From contig NC_054547.1 in the NCBI RefSeq assembly GCF_017654505.1, positions 30,063,846-30,127,845 of the forward strand: a DNA stretch of 64,000 nt. Direction: 5' to 3'. Made by a program: the position numbers and the translations under genes. This stretch comes from Polyodon spathula (taxonomy: Eukaryota; Chordata; Actinopteri; Acipenseriformes; Polyodontidae). A model generated the notes under the pieces. That model was not told where the DNA came from and did no database searches. It saw nothing but the letters and a program-made list of their open reading frames with translations. Below are positions 44,854-58,019 of the stretch, piece after piece (the first letter of the stretch is position 1; the number at the start of each line of letters is the position of its first letter).

Positions 44854-47282
44854 CCCTACAGAGAAGATGCTAACCAAAACAATGCACAGCTACAGTACAT
44901 CTGTTAACTGGGTGCGCTTTGGAGTGTAGGACATTGTTAATAAAGCTCATGTAATCATGTAGTTAACCATGAGTAGCTATCTATGATCGCAACACAATAC
45001 ATACCAGTACTTCATCAGTGAACCTTTGTTAAGCAGATTGGATCGTATACAGTAATAGTGCAGTAATAGTAAAAAAGTTTACAGTGCTTTTACTAGGAGC
45101 TTTACTATGGTTCACCATGTTTTGTTACCATGCGTTACTATAAATCATACACCTTGTTTTCTTGTACTCTTTCTATGCTTTACTTTACTCTGATGCACTT
45201 TTAATATGGCACACTATACATTTACATCATTACTAGGTACATGATACAAGATCTAATAGTGATTATGTGGATTTTGAGGTGTTCAATTTGCAATAGGAAA
45301 CATATAGACCTTAAACTAGATCACTCAACCCTGTATTTAATTTAAATTGGTTCTTAAAATCAAAAGCTTTCTCCTTTTTTTCACTTTGTAGTGCTGGAGC
45401 TCTGCAACACTTCATCCATCCTCAGTGTTATCTTCGGACAGTGACAGTGTAAATTGCATGCAACACTATCAATCATGAAGGAACAGCTTGTGATTCTTAG
45501 TAAGAGAACAACCTACAACTGGAAGCCCTTAAACCTCAAATCCTGTCATCCACACCACCACCTCTCCCCCCACCTCCCTCCCCCAAGCAACCCCCCCCCC
45601 CAAAAAAAAAAACAATAAATAAAGCTCATATGTTTGGTTTATTAATGAGATGCTGCATTATTTTTCTGAAGTATAACACTACAAACTAAAATAAATTCAG
45701 GATTGCATTTTAAATGACAGATCTTCTAATGCAATAAAGATTCCTAGGTAGGGTTGCAGGTATGACTATTCCCAAAGCTTGACTATATTGCAATTTTACA
45801 TAGAATACAAAAATGAATGTGGCATGTGGCATTTCGTTCAACTTGACTTAAATCTATAAGTTATTAAACCAAGACACCCACCAGATCAAGTGCCATACAA
45901 TAATAAAAAGACGATAGCCAATAAAGCTATTATTACGTTGACGTTGTATGGAGACAATTTCCAATAGACAGATATACAAGACTTTGAAGTAAAATAAATA
46001 AAATAACCTTATTAGCATTTTTTAAAATACAAAAAAAATGCCTCCTGGGACTTTAATTGTACAATGCAATTGCTAGATTTATTCCCTTCTTTAAAAGCCT
46101 GGTTCCATTTCCTTGGTCCTGTTCTACTTTTTCCAGTAGGCTCTGTCATGTGACCAGACAAGGAGAGGAAATAAGGTAATCATGTAAAAGAATTCTGCAA
46201 TTTTCCAGAACCTTCTAATAGTGCTCAATAGATGGAAAGAGGTTACTTCATGCATTGGCAAATTTTCAAATATTGAATAAAAAAAAGTACAAAGTGCAGT
46301 ATGTATTATAGTACATTATATTTCCAAAATGAACTACCTTGATCATACAAAAGAAGACATAGCATATGAATAGTTGAAACATATCATTGAATCATATTTC
46401 TTGCAACATAATTTTACTGTGACAGGCTTCAGGTGCTGAATTTATGCCACAGAATCCCTTGAGCACATTTGCAGCATTTTTATTGGCTGCTGTAAAATAG
46501 GTTCCTAGCAACAACCATGACAACTATAAAATTCTAGCTTTTGCTTTGGTATTTTCTGTTGTATGTGCATATAAAAACACAAACATTATTTCCATTAATA
46601 TTTTTTGTGACTCCCTGTTGAGTTCAGAATGCATAACATACATTTTGAGGTGTACACAACCTCGGGGATTTCTAGCAAAGCTTCTGATGTTCAGACACTG
46701 GCTTGGCTTTGAATATAGCTCATAAACCCCCAGGCACACACACAACGCTGGGACATATACTGAAGCCAAAGCAACAGATTTTTTTTGGAGAGCTGATATG
46801 GTAAAAAATGAAATATACGAATCATAAATGTGATATGATATAATGAAAGTGCACAAGTTACACATGAAATGTATTTTGTAGTAGCTTTGCATACACAGTA
46901 GTTTAAAAAAAGGTAGGCCAAGGATTTTATCAGTGGTGTCAAACATCGAGCTCTGAGGTCAAATCTGTTTGTCCTTTCTTCAGAGGTTCAGATTACCACC
47001 TGGACTTCATGGCTTCTACATGGTTGATGGGATTGATGTTATTGATGTTTTCTAATTGTAAGTATTTTTATGCTGGAAGGTGCAAACTTGGTCCAAATAG
47101 ATTGACTATATTGTGTTTCTATTGGACCCTCTATATTACTGTATAATAATAAAAAATAAAAAAAATCAAATTTTCAAAAAACATTTGGAAAGTAACGCAG
47201 ATGGGCAATTGTTTAATATATTTTCTTATTAATTTTTATATTATTTTACCAAGCGAGCAACAAATAAACCTCCAAAACATAC
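44854..47282. other. no gene recognised
   Basis: AT-rich unique-looking DNA with a C11 tract at 45591-45601. The 140-codon minus frame at 46524-46946 shows no domain. CAGTGGTGTCAAAC at 46932 resembles a hAT tip but has no partner. Confidence 0.45.
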
Positions 47283-47906
47283 TGTGACAGAGAAAGAATG
47301 AATCTTGGTTATAAATCTCTCTCCCGACCTATGAGGGAGCCTTTTAAAGGGAACAGAGTGTTCCTGACAATTCATTCCAGGGAAAGGAGGAAGTCGGCCA
47401 TCTAGAAAGGGGGCGGAGCTACAATACACCAAGTCATTGCCCCAGAAGGGAAGCAATGTGGCAACCACGGATTGGAGGAGAAATGGTTGCACTCGCTAGG
47501 CAATGGGGCGTGACTGGTGGTATAAAAGGGGACGTGTCTAGGTGATCTGTCCCTTTGTTATGATTAAGAATGAAATGCTGAAGGAGAACTATAAACGTTC
47601 TTGTTAGACAGCTAACACAATCCAGAGCTGTCGTTTAAGGCCAGCACCAAACCCGGGCAACACTTTGCACGAATAAACTGTGTTTCACCACTTGCCCTCA
47701 CTGTGGTGTTGTGATCGTGTGTGTGTGTCTTGTGTGTTGTTTAATACTGAGTTTATTATTTTGGATCTGTAACCCATGTTTAACAGTGCAATACACATTA
47801 GCCTGGGTTTATCATTTGCAGTAATAACGACCTGGATTATAAATGGTATCAAATTAAACATTTTTGGACCCTGAATTTACGCTTTTGTCATTACTTGAAC
47901 ACTGCA
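47283..47906 (+). mobile_element. LTR (solo), family shared with 38489
   Basis: It begins TGTGACAGAGAA and ends near ACTGCA. TATAAAAGGGG lies at 47521-47531, CAGCTAACACA downstream and AATAAA at 47672-47677, matching the other copy in order and orientation. No target duplication was recognised. No internal region adjoins it. Confidence 0.7.
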
Positions 47907-48104
47907 TCACCTCTACACCTGCGCACTGCAACCCACTTGGCCACACATGCCAAATAATAAATACAATAAACAAAGTCATATTTTTGTTGTTGTTTCATTT
48001 CTTTTCTTTTTTTTCTGGTATAGTACGTCCCTTGATACATCATTCCATGACCTACGTGGTGATAGATTTAATCAATGCTGTTGTTTAGTCAACATGTCAA
48101 AACA

Positions 48105-48118
48105 GTGTGTGTGTGTGT

Positions 48119-48175
<57 letters not shown>
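48105..48175. repeat. (GT)n microsatellite
   Basis: About 35 GT units with one GA interruption near 48124. Confidence 0.97.
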
Positions 48176-48176
<1 letters not shown>

Positions 48177-49968
48177 ATTCTTGTCTATGAAAGACTTTGT
48201 CTTTAAAAGGTTTGTTCCTAATTTAATATTTAAAAACAGTGTCTGTATTTATATCTTCCATTCATTAATTGAAAGCCCCCCTTTGTTTAGCTGAACTGCT
48301 TCCTCAACCCCCTAAGAAGATGGTCCTTCGTAGAAAGACAAGAAACTGTTGCTAGACTACTCTGTCAACCAAATAAGCACAAACATACATCAGAGCAAAA
48401 TATTAGAGATAATACAGATAATAGTGCAATACAATACTGATGTATAGATATTATCTATTCAAAAAGGCATGGTGACAGGCCTGGGTAGCACACAGTTTAT
48501 AGTAATAGGAAATGTCACAAATGATTAGAAGTGCTTTTAATAGTTTATAATTGATGTTGGCTTTTCTAACCTCTTATGCTCCAAAAGAGATTAATTGGAA
48601 GATGCCTAATCTCAAACAGCCTAGCATAATGTTTACCATTTATGAGGGCATCATGCCAATAACATTAAATTATTCCTCAGAGATTTGAGCTTTATCATAT
48701 ATATTTGCATCAGTTTGTCTTAGCCAGACCTAATTGCATTTTTTTTTAAAGATAAAATACATTTAATCATTATATTACTTTCACAACCAAAACAATCATT
48801 CCCCCGATTTACTTGTTCCTTCTGTCACAGAGGCTGTGCCTTACCTTACATTTAAAAAAAGGGAATTTTAGAATTCTGGATTCCCTGGCATTGTATATAA
48901 AATATAAGCTTATTGTTATGTATGTATATAATGTATTTAGACCACAATCAGTCACATTATACTGCAGGTGCGCCATCGATTTTATGCAAGGAGCCTGGGG
49001 GACTCCAGCAAGGTCATACATCACATAATACAAGAAACCTTGACGTTACCTTCGAACCTGAGCTACTTTGAAACTCAAGTTTGATCCATCACCAGGGTCT
49101 AATCCTATCACCTCTGAATAGGAAAGCTTCTTTCTACTGACGATGCTGAGATCCTAGCCTATACCTCTGGGTCTGTTAAGCATGATAACAAGTCTTTGTT
49201 CGCTGGGCCTCTTTAGCCTATTGTCTACATTTCAAAAACACACAAAACTGTTGCTATGATGTCTTCTGAAACCAAACAGAAAGCAGGAGATTTGACCATC
49301 GGTTAGGGTTATTTTTTAAATGTTCACTTCCTGTCTAATAGCCAAAAGTGTCTTATACTAGCTTTGTCTTTAACCTCTGCCCCTGGTGCAACATGGGAAT
49401 GACTTGAATGCAGGTAATTACAGTGCAAAATGTCTTTTGTTTGTTTAGATTCCGATTCTAAGTAGAATGTTACTTGACGTGAATGGGCTCTAAAGGCCAA
49501 AAGAAATCCCTCACAAATTCTGCCCTGGCTTTTGTGACAGAACAACTATTTAACAAAACAGTAAAACTACCAAGTTAAATTTGGTTAGTTTTAATATGCG
49601 CGAAACACGTTGAATAAAAAGCCTCCACGCTTCAGGCAGCTTTGGGCTAATTTAATAATGGAGATTTATAGATATATAAAATCTACAATATTTTGAAAAC
49701 TGTCTTTCACCAAGTTGTCACCTTTTGCAATTTCGCTCGAGCATCTTGTTGACTTATACTCCTACTCTTGCGCATATTTTGTAATTTATAATTGGAAGCT
49801 TCCGTTGTTTTGTTTTTTTTTAAATGTAATTTAATTTAATTCACTTCTATATTATCAAATACATTTATAATCTACTATGCTGTTAAATACAACAATGGAC
49901 TGACGAGTATTATTATTATTATTATTATTATAATAATAAAATAAATAATAATAATAATAATAATAATG

Positions 49969-50018
<50 letters not shown>

Positions 50019-50476
50019 GTATAGATAAAGAAAACCGTGCTGTTTGCTAACACAAAAAATGGCATTTTTTTAAACAGACATACAACACCTAAAATTACCT
50101 TAAAATGACATCTAAGACAGACGTTGCCAAAAAGACGTTGGGCATTGGTTATATTTTGGTTGCCCGGTGTCACGACTCAAATACAACCAATGCATATAAC
50201 GTTGTGTGTCCACTGGGTCATGACCTGCTTTTCAAGTATAACCATTTTCACAGATTAGAAGCACCTTTAATTTGTAAGAAGAGTATAATGCTGAATAAGC
50301 ATTTGCATTTTGACTTTAATTGCCATCAGTGTGCTAATGGTAAGAACAAGTTGTGCTTTTCATTAAGCAGCTAAATGCAAACATCCTATTCTTTTTAAGG
50401 CCATGCAGACAATACTCCTTAAAGTTTTATGAAAAAGTGTATCTCAATATACCATTGTTATCTATAAATGTATATC
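48176..50476. other. no gene; (ATT)n/(AAT)n block
   Basis: Unique-looking DNA. At 49909-50018 an ATT run switches into an AAT run, making a self-complementary tract listed separately. Confidence 0.45.
49909..50018. repeat. (ATT)n to (AAT)n compound tract
   Basis: About eight ATT units (to 49930) are followed by about 28 AAT units with a few variants. The ATT part can pair with the AAT part. Confidence 0.95.
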
Positions 50477-50484
50477 ATCTAAGC

Positions 50485-51802
50485 CAGTGGTTCTCAATCT
50501 GTGGTCCGCGGACCACTGGTGGTCCGCCAGCACCTTTCAAGTGGTCCGTGGAAAGGTTACATACAGTAATTATGGAAAGGAAGCGGCAGTATAGTTTATA
50601 GATCCCTTTACAAGGGAGTTTGCATGTATTGCGCTCATGTGCACTCAACACAGCAGCTTGTAAAGTAAGGAGGCTGTGTGGTCCAGTGGTTAAAGAAAAG
50701 AGCTTGTGATCAGGAGATCTCTTGTTCAAATCCCAGCTCAGCCACTGACTCACTGTGTGACCCTGAGTAACTCACTTAACCTCCTTGTGCTCTATCTTTC
50801 GGGTGAGACTTTGGTGTAAGTAACCCTGCATAGTTCGCAAACCCTAGTCTCTGTAAGCTGCCTTGGATGAAGGTGCCTGTTAAATAAACTAATAATAATA
50901 ATAATAGCACATGACAGGGACTGTGTTGTGTTGCATTAACATGCAGCTGTATTTGGGTTGGAAGCATGAAGCAAAACTGAGTGCCTTTAACCAACAAAGT
51001 TGTTAACACAAAAGCCCTGGAGTGTGTTATCCTGCTTTTACAATTAAAAAAAAAGGTTTTTTTATGTTTAAAAAAATATATATTATATATCCTTCCAGTT
51101 TGGAGAAAAAAATAGTCCCTCAAACAAGGTTCTATTTGTTGTAAACATTAAACAGGATGTTTTCAACATTTCCATTTATTGTAATTAATTTAAATGAATG
51201 AAGCCTCCGTGCTGGTCTCAATCACTCCATAAACAGAGGTAATATAACCGGCAATCTTAGCCTTGTTAGTGACCAATCATTTAAAAATGCCAATCATGTA
51301 TTTTTGTTGATAATGAAAAGATACAGAAAATGAGGCAAAGACAAAGTTCACTATTCACGCATTATAAAAATGCATTATTGGCAATTTTAAATGCTTGCAC
51401 CAACAGGCTATCATTCCAGTTTATGTCAGCACTGTTTACAGTGCAATTGAGATCAGCATGGAGGCTAACATAAGAAAATTGAGTAGCCTACTCTTGACCA
51501 GCTGAATTGCGTCCTGAAGCATAGAATCCGTTTTTATTTTTCCTCTTTGTAAATTCGTGTCATAAAAAGTAAACTAGAACCATTCTTTAAAACCCCAATT
51601 TTAAAATAACTTTTCTAACAGAACCAGGCCTACCCCTCACATTAAAATAAAGAAAGGTAGGTCTTAGTATTATAGAGATTTTTATTTTTTAAATGTGCTT
51701 ATTTTTCAGTCAGCTATACTGTTTATTGTGTGGTCCTCCAAGATAAAAAAAAATAAAATTAAATTCAGGTAGTCCGTGAACAACAAAGTTTGAGAACCAC
51801 TG
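50485..51802. mobile_element. hAT non-autonomous element, 8-bp duplication ATCTAAGC
   Basis: The tips CAGTGGTTCTCAATCTGTGG and (complement) CAGTGGTTCTCAAACTTTGT are flanked by perfect ATCTAAGC copies at 50477-50484 and 51803-51810. The left end also has GGTCCGCGGACC and GTGGTCCG repeats; the right end has the matching complement AGTCCGTG. At 1318 bp, partly filled by a nested SINE, it has no transposase frame. The duplication is perfect, so both ends belong to one insertion. Confidence 0.93.
50667..50906 (+). mobile_element. CORE-SINE with L2-type tail nested in hAT
   Basis: A tRNA-derived head (GTGTGGTCCAGTGGTTAAAG, B box GTTCAAATCC at 50723-50732) leads into a CORE block (CACTGTGTGACCCTGAGTAA, then ACCTCCTTGTGC). 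It ends CCTTGGATGAAGGTGCCTGT, the 3' tail many fish SINEs share with L2 LINEs, then (AAT)n. The CORE block is shared with the SINE at 19250-19489, but the tails differ. Confidence 0.85.
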
Positions 51803-51810
51803 ATCTAAGC

Positions 51811-51833
51811 AATTGCTGCAACACACACACTGA

Positions 51834-51903
<70 letters not shown>

Positions 51904-54900
51904 CTTCCCTGAGATTGAACTCTAGGACCCCTGTAAATTCCATGCTAGAACAACATCAGAGAACACTGGTATATTACTAATGTTAACATATTTCTAGAGC
52001 TACTCTGGCCAGCATGTGTTAAAGTTTAACAGTTCCAAAGATTTAGCTTTAACCACAATGGTCCTTATCTATAAACCAATAGAAGCCGCATAAATAATAC
52101 CCCAGTAGACCTGGCTGCCTAGTCTAGTGTGATTCCTAGTGGACCTACTTAAATACCTCCAAAGCCTTTCAATAACACTCTGCTGGGTTGTTTACCAATT
52201 AGATGCTGAGAAAGGAAGATTTGGACAGGTGAATTACTAAAATAAAGAAGTGAAGTCTATGTGGTATTAAAAACACTCCAAGGAAGATAATAGTCGTACT
52301 CAATGCATTTTAGATATGCATCACACAGCACATGTGCGTCAGTATTCTTTTTGCTTGCACCACAGAGCCTGCCTCAAATGGTCTGTTATAAACAATCAAT
52401 AAAGCATCTATAAATTATATTTTTTAGGACACTATGACATGAACCAGTAATACTTTGCGAAAATGGAATTGCAAACAACTGTTATATACGTTTCTGAGTT
52501 GATAAAATCTTGGACAAGGCTTTTATACTATCGAGGAACAATTGTCTCCAAGTACATTCAATGTGTTCTAAAGATATAGCTTTTATATGACACATGTTTT
52601 GGTCTTTCCTTTTTTAAGATTTTTTTTGTTTTGTTTTACAAATCAGAATCAGCCATTTGGCTTGGCAACAGGTAGCTGGTGCTATGCTGTGTTTTGTTGT
52701 GTTCTTGCAGGATACAAGGATTTGGAATCCCATTAAAAGTGACTGGCAGAAAGATCCCACCTATCATATAATCCATGTAAAAAAACCTTTAAACACACAT
52801 TTATAAAGGGTACTTAAACTTAATGTACCTTACCTGACACTTTGTGCATCATCCTCACATTAACATGTAGCCAAGTTCTCTTGCCAAAAAAATGGTTTCA
52901 TTTATGTGCTAGAGGTAATAACACAACCCTACCTGAGCTTTGTGCTTGGGTTCTTACACTCCACTGAGATAAACAGTAAATACAGTTATAATGGCAGGAC
53001 TCCAGGCACAATATTTCTACTTTTCTTTTCAAGGACAAAGCTCACATTTACTAACGATAGTAATCTACAAATTAAAATGTATCCATCATTTGACTGTAGC
53101 TAATTAAATTCACAAACCTCCCTGCAACCTCATCTTGGGAGTCAAAAAAATGCCTACACAAGTTCTTGTACCTTTAGCACATTACCCATCATATTAACTA
53201 ATATAAATGCTTGATGATGTCAGTACATTCTGCAAATAAAACATTTATTTTGGTCATACCTAAATAAATGACAAAATCAGACTATATTCTCATTAGTGGC
53301 GTGCCATCTGGACCTTCGGGTATTCTCTTTTGACTAGCTGAACATGAGTAAACAGGATGAGTGTTTGTTCCCTTCTGTAACCAAACACAACCAAACATGG
53401 CTGATACAGTAGCTTACCCTACTCTCTTAAATTGAGAAGGTGATTCCTTTTCCCTGAGGTCTGATGATGCTTTAATCTTTTAAGGTACAAGGAACATATG
53501 TGTCCCACATATATAATGATGCTAACTACTTTTGCAATGAGGTGCACAAAACAGGGTTGAAAATGTTCTGACATGTTGGATCTTGTCATCCAGATCATTT
53601 CCTCATGATACTTGAGTCACCACTAAAGGATTAAGGGGCAAGTAGGGTAACCACTAGGGTAATCTATTGGAGTAGCTTTATATTCAAATACTTTTCAAGT
53701 TTTTATTTAAAATCAGTCAGATGGGCTAGAAAGGGACTTTTTAAAATTATGTCAATACACTTTTGAAGTCCCAGAGGTCACGCTAAACGTCAATTATCAA
53801 GTGAAAACCTCTCTTTTAGCACATTAAGCCTGTGACAAGGTTACTATAAACCAGGCAAAAGCTTAGACCTACTGTACTGACATCCTGTGCATTGAAAAAT
53901 CACATTCAGGCATCTGATTGGGTGCGATGTATGGCCAGCAACGATTTAAAAAAAAAATAATAATAATTGCCAAAAGCATATTGTACTGTTGGATAATTAC
54001 TACATTGAGTTGAAACTTGTGAAACTCCAAAACAGAGTCTACAATATCAATGATAAGGTTTCATAGCTTGCAATATACTGTATAGTAACAAGGATCGTTT
54101 TTATTTATGAAACTGATCAGTTGACAAATTACTACTGACTTTTACATAATTGGTTTTAACCAAGTTATACTTTTTTTTTTTAATTAAAGGTTCATTTTCT
54201 GTAGTTATTCATGTTTCCTTTGTCTCACTAGCTTGATGAATGCTACTGATGAGCACAGTACTGTAGGTATAAGTAGTTAACCAATGCTACATTCCTTACA
54301 GCTGCGGCCATCTTATTATAGCAACAACACTTGATATAGGGAGAATATCATGGAAATATAAAAAGGCTTTGGGGCAAATACCACTTTAGTTTTGTACAAG
54401 ATTGAGGCTAGTGTGAGATTCCTTTTGCTTTCTTAGAAAATAAAACTTTACTCTTTGCTTTTTTCATCTTAGTAACTCTAACATCAAACATTAAGAGTAA
54501 AGATCTTAAAAACGGTCATGTTTTCTTAAATAAAGTTTCCTTTTTTCTGTAGTACAGTCCATTGAAAGTCACCCTGTACCATTTCTTACAATAATATATT
54601 GTCATCTGTTGAATCTCTGCAAAATGTCACACACAAACTCTCCAGGGTGTCTTTTGTCTCCACTGATTTCATGTGGCAGACCTAGGCCACTATTCAATTA
54701 CATGTCTTAGCCATTTGTTATCAATTTTTCAGACTTGATGTTGTTTTCTCCTCTATATGGCCATTAATTTACTTCATGTCCTCTTTGTTGACCTTACTGG
54801 TCTACATTGTCTGTATGGATTCCTGTTTTAGGAATCCTGGGTGTTATTTACACAGAGAAAACATCTACAGCCAGGAAGGGCTGAAGTCATTAGCTCTACC

Positions 54901-55982
54901 GCCAGTCCAAACTGCTTCCACTCATAACAACTCAATATTAACATCCACCATGGCACCTATTAGAGTAATGGTTACTTCAGAATGATCTGCCTATATGAAA
55001 CAAATAACATTGCCAAAACAGTCAATTTCTTTACAAATCTGACATATTCAAACTAACCAACAGCTGCAGAGTTGTACAGTAAGTACACCAAATTTGTAGC
55101 CATTACCTCAAAGTTTTTGTTCTCTTTTGTGTAGTTATATGACATAAATGATCTTGGTGGTAATGTTTATATAACTCTGCAAATATGAAATCTGCATCTC
55201 GGATGGTTTCTGAAATATAAGGTGTTGAAAAAGAGACTCTAAATTTAATACCACACATCTCTATTGGTATTGTTTAATGAGTAAGCTGTTGAAGGTGGAG
55301 AGATAAACTCAAAGGTATCCTCAGTGAACGGTATATGATTGCTGAGGCAATATTTGTCAGTTTTAGAAAAGGCCTGTTACAGCATCACTCTACTGCTTTG
55401 CCCTTGTGGGGAAATGTAGATAAAAGGCATCTTATAAGCCAAGCAAGAGTTCACTCAGCAAGATGCTGCCAAGAAATGATTCAGCTACTTCTCTTACAAT
55501 AAAATTGCATATGATTAATTTGTTTTACTACATTTGTTTGTTTACCAACATAATAAACATAAATAAATTGTTCATGGATGAAGGCTATATTTGCATCCTG
55601 AACCATTAAAAAAAGGCATAATAGCACAGTAGTGACGACAAAAAGTGATAATTCTTCTAGAGGAAAATATAGTTGAACTTTGACACATCCTCGAGACCAT
55701 CACTTTCTACTGAAACACAAAATGTCTAGTTTTCAATGACTCGACAACACCCACAGTACAGATATGTTTATAATGATCCAAAAAATGAGAATACATTAAA
55801 AAAAAAATGATGTAAAGCTGGTACATACGTATCTCAGAGAATGGGAAATTAAAACAAGGTAAAGGCAATCATCCAAATAAAGCTGAAGCACTAACGGATA
55901 ACGACATAGAACATCTGTATAGCCTCATAATTTATGACATCACAGAAATGCTAGATGGAATTATTTTCCTGTTATTTTTACT
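51811..55982. other. no gene; (CA)n-(TA)n at 51822-51902
   Basis: A CA run passes into (AT)n at 51844-51902 just right of the hAT element. The remaining 4 kb is unique-looking AT-rich DNA without recognised features. Confidence 0.5.
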
Positions 55983-57169
55983 TGGATTTAGGTCTGGGTT
56001 CTGACTGGGCCACTCAAGGACATTTACATTTTTGTTCCTTAGTCATTCCAGTGTAGCTTTGGCTGTGTGCTTTGGGTCGTTGTCATGCTGAAAGGTGAAC
56101 TTCTGTCCCAGTTTCAGCTCTCTTGCAGAGGGCAGCAGGTTTTCCTTAAGGACTTCACTGTACTTTGCTCCATTCATTTTCCCTTCTATCCTAACAAGTG
56201 CCCCAGTCCCTGCCGATGAGAAACATCCCCATAACATGATGCTGCCACCACCATGCTTCACAGTAGGGATGGTGTTCTTTGGGTGATGTGCTGTGTTGGG
56301 TTTGCGCCAAACATAGCGCTTTGCATTTAGGGCAAAAAGTTCCATTTTAGTTTTGTCAGACCACAAAACGGTTTGCCACATGGCTACAGAATCTCCTGAG
56401 TGTTTATTTGCATACTTCAAATGGGAATCAAGGTGGGCTTCCTTGAGTAATGTCTTCCTCCTTGCCACCATGTCATACAGGCCAGATTTGTGAAATGCTT
56501 GGGATATTGTTGTCACATGCACACTTTGACCAGTCTTGGCCATAAAAGCCTGTAGCTCTTGCAAAGTTGCCATTGGCCTCTTGGTAGCCTCTCTGATCAG
56601 TCTCCTTCTTGCTCAGTCATCCAGTTTAGAGGCAGGATCTTGGTGGTGCCATACACCTTCCACTTCTTAATAATCGTCTTGACCGTCCTCCAAGGAATAT
56701 TCAAAGCCTTTGATATTTTTTTATACCCATCCCCTGATCTGTGCCTTTCAACAACTTTGTTCTTTTGAAAGTGCCTTGGTGCTCATGGTTGAGTCTTTGC
56801 TTTGAAATCCACTACCCAGCAGAGGAAACCTACAGGAACTGCTGAATTTATCCTGAAATCATGTGAATCACTACAATTTAACACAGGTGGAGGCCACTTA
56901 ACTTCATGTGTGATTTTGAAGGCGACTGGTTACTGAGCTAATTTAGGATTGCTATTACAAGGGGGGTGGACATTTACCCAACCAAGCTATTTCAGTTTTC
57001 ATTTTTAATTAGTTTTCTACAAATTTATAGAATATTTTTTCACTTGGAAGTTGTGGGGTATGATGTGTAGATAAATGAAAAAAATATATTTTAATGCATT
57101 TTAATTCCAGGCTATAAGGCAACAAAAGGTGAATATTTTGAAAGGAGGTGTAGACTTCTATAGGCACTG
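55983..57169 (-). mobile_element. Tc1/mariner element, left end truncated
   Basis: The right tip, complemented, is CAGTGCCTATAGAAGTCTAC followed by TA (57170-57171), a typical Tc1 family end. The left inverted repeat and the end of the transposase gene are missing; similarity stops near 55983. It is a different Tc1 lineage from the elements at 5453 and 17112. Confidence 0.88.
55985..56800 (-). pseudogene. Tc1-like transposase, C-terminus lost
   Basis: The main minus-strand frame (56043-56573, 176 codons) is open from [13 protein letters not shown] sequence through the catalytic core. It has Asp in LWSDKTKM and Asp in [12 protein letters not shown] (56082-56084). The family's DLNPIEN block follows as PDLNPS in another frame, and the element breaks off at that point. 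The catalytic Glu expected at about 55977 is therefore gone (the codon there would read Lys). Some N-terminal DNA-binding sequence lies upstream out of frame. It is the most open of the three Tc1 frames, yet dead because the third catalytic residue is lost. Confidence 0.9.
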
Positions 57170-57850
57170 TAGAAGAAAGTATAATATAATGTATAGCGTA
57201 TTTGAAGTGTGGGAAGAGAAGCTTGAAAAAAATAAGAATTGTAATTACAGTTCCCTATTAAAAAGGTAATTCTAAGATAAGTCAGCAAGATCTCTGCATT
57301 TCACCTGCTGTATTATTCAGCCGATGGATTTCAAGTCAAACTGCACTGGAGCTCACCCTACCCTCACATTCGCAGTCTCTGTACTCTGTGTCCTTTGGAA
57401 ATTCTAGGTTTTGGAATAGCAAATTAAGCATGAATAAGTGCCAGATATAGTTGTGGTTTGTGATGGTAACCTTGTCCACTAGGAACTAGGATGTGACCCT
57501 GAGCAGCTGCCAGACTGAAAACATTCAGGGACAGGAATGTAACTACAGTCCCAGTAGTAAACAGCAAGTGACATTTCAAGGGACAAACAGACTGTGCAAC
57601 CCAGCCTTCCACAGAAATACAAGAACAACCTAATTTTAGCCAAAGCAGTGAGTGGTGTTTACAGTTACTGTTTAAGGAACCTATTTGCACTACCATAACA
57701 ATCTTTGGTATCCATTTACTGCATTCTTCCATAATTTAACCCACATTGGAAGTTGTGCGGTAGGGTACATGGAGACACTCTAAAACTGTAAGCCAACACA
57801 GGCCTACCTAGGAAGCAAAAACAATCTGAAAAAAAAAATATAATATATAT

Positions 57851-57909
<59 letters not shown>
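57851..57909. repeat. (ATAG)n tetranucleotide microsatellite
   Basis: About 14 uninterrupted GATA-type units. Confidence 0.97.
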
Positions 57910-57977
57910 CTTTCAAGTCAGCTGCTTAAGGTAAACCACCTTCCTAAATACAAAAATTAACGGAAACTACTTCCTTG

Positions 57978-57981
<4 letters not shown>

Positions 57982-58011
<30 letters not shown>

Positions 58012-58019
58012 ATGTGTGA
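57982..58019. repeat. Poly-A tract, 38 bases
   Basis: Uninterrupted A38. No SINE or retrocopy body is visible directly 5' of it on the plus strand. Confidence 0.95.

Noticed and set aside
46524..46946. 140-codon minus-strand frame
   Set aside because: No domain or family resemblance; overlapping second frame of similar quality; treated as chance.
46932..46960. hAT-like tip CAGTGGTGTCAAAC
   Set aside because: No matching inverted end or 8-bp duplication found in the following kilobases.
57424..57732. 102-codon minus-strand frame
   Set aside because: No recognisable domain, signal or splice context.
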